This document shows, one piece after another, positions 57,441 to 64,000 of a stretch of 64,000 bases of DNA. Within the stretch, counting starts at the first letter, position 1, and every line of letters starts with the position of its first letter. The translations under genes and the position numbers were made by a program. Origin of the DNA: Trametes villosa (lineage: Eukaryota; Basidiomycota; Agaricomycetes; Polyporales; Polyporaceae); NCBI GenBank assembly GCA_002964805.2, contig PUDQ02000016.1, positions 248,001 through 312,000 on the forward strand, written 5' to 3'. The notes beneath the pieces are model-generated. The model worked only from the letters and a program-made list of their open reading frames with translations, ran no database searches and was not told the origin of the DNA.

Positions 57441-60400
57441 TCAGTGGTAAGGGGACCAGCCTGCATCATGCATGAGCAAACGCAAACACAAGATGCTGAT
57501 GCAGCGCAGACGACTGACCGATGTACATCAACGCCAGATTGGACGGGTCGCTCGCCTCCGTGATGAGCTCGTTCACGGTGTACTCCACGCTGAGCGTCTT
57601 CTCCAACTTGCGGGCGACGGCCGAGAGCGCGCGGTCGGCCGCCTCGTCTGCCGCGTTGCTCGCCATGTCGATGCCGACGGCGAAGCGGAAGGCCTCCACC
57701 GTTAGCTGGGCAGTCTCGTCGGGCACGCTTGCTTGTGCACGCTTGATCTTGAGTTCGCTCGCCGTCCTGAGGGACGGATTAGATTCGCGCAAACAAAGCG
57801 TGCGGACGCCGCGTACCATGAATGAAGAGGGTCGTATTTGAAGACCTCGAGTACGGTGAGGATGATCTCGGAGCCGTCTCGCAGCACCCGTAAGGTCTCT
57901 TCGGCACAGCGCTGGAACACGCCTTGAGTGCCCGAGATCCCCAGCCCGTCAATCATGTCTGCGGTCAAGCGGAAGGGGACGCGTTCCGGCTGCGGAAGCA
58001 GTTTCCCCTGTGGTCGAGGAACCGTCAGGAGCGCGCAGCATAAAGATGGGGGTGCCCGTACCTGCTCGAATGCGATGCCGAGATCGATGTGCACGACCTC
58101 GCCGGTCTTGTTGTCGATGAGGATGTTCGATGTGTGCCTGTCTCCGACTCCCAAGGCGTGTCCGACGATGGAGGTAGTCGCGACGCTGCGAGCATAGTGG
58201 AGACGCATCGTGTACCAGGACATGGGGGTCTTGTGCTTCTCCGTGAAATAGTGCCGCATCACGGGCTTGAAACGGTCCCGGACCTCGATAAAGCGTTTGA
58301 TTACAGCGTCTGGGTTATACCTCCACTGCCGCTGCTCAACGGGGCCAGTGATTATATTGGGCACAGCCTTCGAAGTCAGGTCTTGCGGTCGATACCTGGT
58401 ACGTTGTATTAAAACCAACGTCTGTTTGTGTGCTCCGTACATACCTCGTATGCGCACTCCCGAGCCAGTGTGCTAACGGCATCGTGTTCTCGACGAATTC
58501 CAGCACTCCAGCCTGCGAAGCGAGCGGGATGACCTTGTAGCCGCGAACGCTCAGCTTGCGCCTCTTGGTTTCCCGGTCGCGGCGGAGAACTACATTGACG
58601 AGGTCGAACACTTGCTCCATGACTGCATCCTGCCGTAGGTCGTCGTCTCCTTCACCTTTGTACTGGTGGGAAGGGCCGTTATAGATATCCTGAGGACAAC
58701 ACGAGACACACTCACAAGCTGCTTGTAGTACTTCCCGTCGGAACCTAAACACCTAATGATCTTGGGCAGGTTGACGCCTCCTGCGGTGGTGTAGTGGGTG
58801 TCGTACTTGGATATCCAAGCGCAGTCGAGATATTGCGTCGTCGGGTCTATGGGTGTATGCGCTGTAATGACGGGGACTTTGATATCCTGAATCTGTCGTA
58901 TGAGCAAACCCTGAGGAACTTCAGGATCTCCGGTCTTCGATCGCGAGTCGGCAGCCTTCTTCGATTGGTTCTTGATCGGATACTTCGCCCATTGAAGCGA
59001 CGCGTCGCAGACGTGCTCTATGGCCAGGACACGTTCGGCAGAGTCTGGATCCGACCGTAGCTTGTCGAATATATCCGTAGCTGCCACCCCTCGTTCCATC
59101 TGAGAGTCCGGTTGCGACGCGTGCCGGCCCGACTGACGCCTGGAGGAAGAGGACGCCTGGGATCCCGCGCGATCGATCTTGAGGCAGTAGAGCGGGAACA
59201 GAGTGTGGAAGGGATGCTCGCGACACATGCGGTGTATGACGCTCTGGAGGATAGTCTGATTGGGAATGGGCGTCCCTTGTTCGGGTTTCCCCAGGCGAGC
59301 CGTGAGCTGGTGAGCGAGGAAGACAAACTTCCGGGAGGGGATGCGAGCGAGCGCATCCTCGAACCGTAGCGTAGCGTCTTCGTTGTCGAAGTTCGCCAGC
59401 CAGAGTGAACAGAGACGGATGGGCGAGTCGTCGTCAAAGCTATCCGACGCCGATAGACAGCGGGAGTACATCTCGACCGCCAACGACAGGAAGGTTGTGA
59501 GCTGCCCGAGATGCTCTTGTTCGCGCTCCTGGTCCTGCTTCAACAGTATGTTGGCGTGGTTTTGCTGCCTGTTCAGAGAGACCCATTCAGGGCTGTTCTG
59601 CTGCGCCCGCTTGAGTTCGTTCGTCCTGCGCTTGATCTCCTCTTTCTTACGATCTATGTAGAGTTTCCACCGGAGGGCATCCGGCGACTTCGAGATGGCG
59701 TGGTACTGCCGCTCGGCGAAGATCGCGTACTGATGGAAGATCGACGGGGTGGAATTGTCTTCCTGGGCCGCAGAGAGGTTGGCATTCAGGATAGCGTCCG
59801 TGGCGGGTGCGAAACATTCGGCGACAATTTGAGATGGCTTCTTCATCGAGGCTTCCGCAGACCACGTTCCCTGTCGCGCAACGTCAAGTGAGATAAACAT
59901 AAGACCAATGTGAATGACTGACTCACAAGCTGAGCCAAAAGGCCTGCACGATGTAGTTGACTAGGGAGGTCGTCGAGCAACATGCTGTCGCTGGGTGGAG
60001 CAGTCAATGCGCTCAGTGACTTGATCGCCAGCTTCGGCTCCTTCATTAGCCAGAGGACATTGGAGAATTCACGAGAGACACTGGGAGAGGCGGTTTTCTC
60101 GAGCGTCTGGGCTCGGGTGACAGAGTTGAGGGCGATCTGTGATTCGTTGGCATCCCTAGCCCTCTCAGACAGGCACAGAAGGCAGGCTATCTCGAGGTCC
60201 ATCAGAGCGATGCAGAAAGGGGACAGGAGGTCGCCAATCTGGTCCCGTTGCTCCTTCTGCCGCAGCGATCGGATGAGCGAGATGCGGGTCGTCATTACCG
60301 CTTCCACGTTCCCAAAGCTAGACGAGTGTTAGATGGCCCCGCTCACGCCAATGCGTCCCACTCACTCGAATTGTGGCTCCATGTGGGCGAAAGAGCGCCA

Positions 60401-63400
60401 CCTCTCCCCGTCGACTTTACCGGCTTGAAGGTCCTTCTGAGCTTCTTCACCTCGCCACTGTCGAATCTGACTCAAACACATGAGGTTCTGCGCCACTTGG
60501 CGGATCTCCGTGAAGTTCTCGCCTCCCAGCTCGCGAAGACGCTGCATCTCGTGAACGAAGGCTCGGCGAGTGACACCATCTACGACGTGTGCGCTCCGCT
60601 CCCTGTAGACCGCTCGCATAGCCAGGTAAAGTGTCGCCTCGGAGTGGTCGGACGCAAGGGTCTCCGGCAAGTCCCAAGTCTCGGCGCGCCATCCTAGGTT
60701 GTACGCCAAAGTACCACTGCCAAGCGAGTTGTCTGAATCTGAGAACTGCTGCAGCGTGTTCATAGCCAGGCGATTGAATCCAAAGGAGTACAAGGCTTGC
60801 ACGATGCCGTCCGTGTCCGAGGATCCTACCACTCCAGACTCGAGGACTGCGCCATGATAGCGCAACGCCTTGTCCCACTGGTTCTCGTGACGGAGGCGCT
60901 TGACGAAAAAGTTCCGCAGGTTGTCCGTCTGGATGCCGTAGAATCCGTCGGGCTCGTCGATGTGGCTGTAGATCTCGAACAGAATATCCTCAGTGGAGAT
61001 CTTCCGCGAGCGGGCCTCCGGAGGATACTCTGCGGCAAGTTCGAGGAAGAGGAGGGCTGTAGTGTAGGCACCGCACTTGATCGCGCAGTTTCCGAGTAGT
61101 GTGAAGTCGATAGCAAGCCACTTGTCATGAGCGAGGGCGTCCTTGGGTTTCGGCTCTCGCGACGGATGAAACGAGCGAAGATGAAGGACAACACCGATGA
61201 TCGCCCGATAGCAGGAAGGGTTGGTGGTTTCGTAGGTGAGCACAGAGGAGAAGTATTTGGAGAGTAGCGTTCTGATGGAGGTCGGGGCAGCGTGGGTGGA
61301 TTCGTCGGCTTCAATCTGTAAGAGGGCGTGCAAGAGTACTGGTAGGACCTCTTCGGCGAATGCAGGGTCGGTCGACAGAAGCGGGGACAGCGGAGAGAAG
61401 AAAGCGTCACGAGTGCCCAACGTATCGCAGAGAAGCGTTGCAACGCGGACGATCCATCCAGCGAAATCAGAGGCTAGTTGGAGAGCCTCTTCGCTGGCCA
61501 AGATGGAAGGCAAGTCCGGCACTGACTGATCGGGTTGGCGCCCGCGGAATGCGCGCATCCAATCAAGCTCTCGTCGGGCTTCGGTGGGGAGTGTGGGGTC
61601 GACGAAGGTTTCGGAGGATGGGACGGACATCACCGCCCGCAAAGTCGTGTAGACGACATGAACTTGAGCGGGCGAGGAGTCTAGCATTGTCAGCAGGGAG
61701 TGAATGATTGCAGACCGCGCTTGTTCCAGGTCCGCGCGAGGGGCGAATTCTTTGCTAGGACCAGCCTTCCGCAGAACGGCTTTGCGATGGCGACTGCATA
61801 CAGTTTCAGGAGCGAACTGCTCGCTGCCGAGGCTGTCAATACGACCATGGTACAGGACGAGGAGCGAGGTAAACGCGTCGATGTCGCCGTCGACAAGCTG
61901 CTCTGCAGGGGGTATGCATGCCTTCAGCTTCCAGAAGTCCGAACTTCCAAACTGACGTTCCGTCTCTCCGTCATTCTCTCGAGCTGCGAGATCGTAGAGT
62001 GGCCTCACGAGACGGAACTTGCTGGAGGAGACGCTGCGCTCGTTGAGGGCGGCGGACAGAGCAGAGAGCTGGAGGTTGTCGCAAGCCGAGCGCAAGGATG
62101 GCGGAAGTTCTCGAGGCCAGGCTGCTAGTGCTCTGTCGACGTATTTCCTCGAGACCTTGCTCTTGCGGATGGTCTCCGCTTCGGCTTCCACCCAGGACAT
62201 CAGCTGAGCACCAAGTTCGACCATGTAGGGCGTCCCAGTAGTCTCGAGGAACTGATGCGCCAGAGTGCTGGTCTGAACGAACACGTCGGTTAGGCGGTCG
62301 TCTGCCTTGGGCACGTAGGTCTTGTAGAGAGATAGCGACCACCCGAGCAGTGACTGAGCACTACGAGCCAGGTCGGACTGAGCGAACAAGGCCGTGGTCC
62401 TCCGCATCAGCACACGCAGAAGGCCGACATCTTGGAAGTGGGTGTGGTGACAGGATATCCACAGGCAGAGGGCGTTGATCAGCCTGTACTGCTCGTTGAC
62501 TAGAGGGGACTGAGCGATGTCGGCGAAGAGATGATGCAGGACATGGTAGGTGACGGCGGGAGAGTCGCCGTGCTCGACCCGATTGCAGTACCAGGCGAGG
62601 GAGCGAAGGACGATGTCAGTGCTGTAGAAGGGAAGGTTGGGTGTGTGGGCATCGAAAGTATCTCGAACACGGTACTTGGTGATCGAGAGGAAGCTTTCCA
62701 CCGCGCCATCGAGGCCCTTCTGTTGAAGCGCTGCTACTATGGGTCCGTTCCCAGTGACGTCTTGATCTCCGAGAGTCCTAAGGATGGAGACGACGATGTT
62801 GTCGACACTTTGCTGTGAGAGCTCCTTGAAGAGCTCCTCGTGCCCGAGAAGCCTCGTCTTCTCCTTCACCACCCTGTCGAGCGCACGTTCCACGCCTTCG
62901 ACGTCTCCCTCGTCAGAGTGGGCGTTCAACCAAGAGGTGACCTCGTGAGCGATGAGGTCGGCAAAACACTCCCGGATGCCTTCTTCCTCGTCCTTCTGTA
63001 TGGCCTGACAGTGACGGGTAAAGAGCTCGGTCCCCGTGCCCATTTCTTCTGCGCTTCCGCCAGCAAGAAGATTGGTAGGGGTGAACGCGTGGAACGTCGC
63101 CTCTGCGCACTCCCGGCGGTCCCGGTACCCGAGCAGTTCAGGGGGAATACGGAAGACGTCGATGTTGGAACGCCGCATGGAGTAGGCGAACTGCGAAGCG
63201 TACGAGTTGAAGAGGTTGGCAAATCGTTCCATTCCCAGCCGCGCGGTGACGGCCATGAGAACTGCCTTGAGGTGACCATGGTAGAGGTTGTAGTAGAAGG
63301 AGACCTCAAGTAGGTGCCAATAGGCCCCTCGTCGGACTGACGCCTCGGATATGACTACACCGCCCAGACAAAGAAGCCGGGTAAGGATTCTCTCGAACCT

Positions 63401-64000
63401 GTGGTACAGACCAAAATCAGCCGAATCAAACTGCTGAACGCGCTCTGCCACTCACTGCTTGTAATCCGACGAGAGTCGAGTACGGATATCGTTGTACACT
63501 TTCATCGAGTCGCGACCGGCTAGACGGCCGACGGTGAAGATGCGAGGACTTGTAGCAGCAACGCGAAAGCGGATTCGAATGTCGTTGTCCCCGCCAAAAA
63601 TGGGCAAGATAGCTGCGGGGAAATCGTCGGGGTCCGGAACCTCGCCGTCAGCGTCCGGCATTCCCCAGATCTCCTGCTTTGGATCAAGCGCAAGGTATCT
63701 GTCGAAGAAACGGAGGACGGCGTCTCGCACACGCCAAGAGCTCGGTCCCGTTGTCCTGAGGAGCGCAACGCATCGCATGCAGTAGAAGCGGACACGTTCA
63801 CCGATATCCGCATCCTCTGCCCAAGCTCCATGCCAAAGGTGGGAAGTAGCTTCCAAGGTACGGACGACAAGTAGCATGGCGGATTCGTTGTTCTGGTAGG
63901 TGCGATCAGTGCAGAGCGCGTCCACCTGGAGCATGAGCTCTTTGAAGTTCGATCGACTGAGATGCAGCCTCCGATGGTGGACGTGGTCGAGGAAAGGGGG
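57441..64000 (-). CDS. TEL1: TEL1/ATM phosphatidylinositol-3-kinase-like protein kinase, 5' part missing
   Basis: Exons in the window: 64000 (open)-63456, 63398-60366, 60317-59927, 59870-58716, 58662-58445, 58395-58062, 58007-57817, 57766-57519, 57460-57441, giving about 2,044 residues. The 5' part lies off the right edge ([20 protein letters not shown] at the border). The large exon is helical-repeat and FAT. The kinase shows [35 protein letters not shown], catalytic [25 protein letters not shown] and the ATM-type activation/PRD part [20 protein letters not shown] with [13 protein letters not shown]. The FATC ends LALMYIGWSPYH, finished by a 20-nt last exon. TEL1 senses double-strand breaks with MRN and protects telomeres. 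Confidence 0.96.

Overview
The window is nuclear DNA from a filamentous basidiomycete, most likely an agaricomycete. Genes are split by many short introns of mostly 48-85 nt with GTRNGY donors. The window has the fungal-basidiomycete families HET, DUF6534, F-box, BCS1-like AAA and Dal5-like MFS, and transposase families typical of mushroom genomes. Narrowing it to an order (Polyporales would fit) is inference. Exon structures were assembled by hand from splice motifs and reading-frame phase. Where a full set is given, the exon lengths sum to a multiple of three.

Left part (1-13 kb). A Ty1/copia gag-pol lies on the minus strand and runs off the left edge. It abuts the C-terminal exons of a Plavaka-type transposase on the plus strand, which looks like a nested insertion. 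After a hairpin-rich gap come a decayed fragment of a BCS1-like AAA ATPase, a HET-domain gene, an intact six-exon BCS1-like gene, and a Pro/Ser-rich protein of unknown function.

Middle part (13-40 kb). In order: an eleven-exon MFS permease, dolichyl-pyrophosphate phosphatase, a C2H2 zinc-finger protein, a BTB/POZ protein, pantothenate synthetase, the RNase P/MRP subunit RPP40, and an F-box/LRR-like gene. Then come two tRNA-Arg and two tRNA-Val genes in mirror-image order around a repeat-containing protein gene, an uncharacterised four-exon gene, the checkpoint clamp subunit RAD9, and a second F-box gene. Between the BTB and panC genes, at 21.6-22.2 kb, are four tandem copies of an ~80-nt sequence. 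They fold as a three-way junction with a loop-to-junction pseudoknot, and paired positions change together between copies. I do not recognise this RNA, and it is the most notable object in the window.

Right part (40-64 kb). A 13-exon transposase-like gene and a 7-exon partner gene are transcribed divergently from a shared 294-bp gap. Both look intact, so this may be a complete two-gene DNA transposon. Then follow a DUF6534 membrane-protein gene, the PIF1 helicase, a PAK/Ste20 kinase, and the C-terminal ~2,044 residues of the TEL1/ATM kinase, whose 5' end lies beyond the right edge. RAD9, PIF1 and TEL1 all act in DNA-damage or telomere maintenance and lie within 28 kb of one another.
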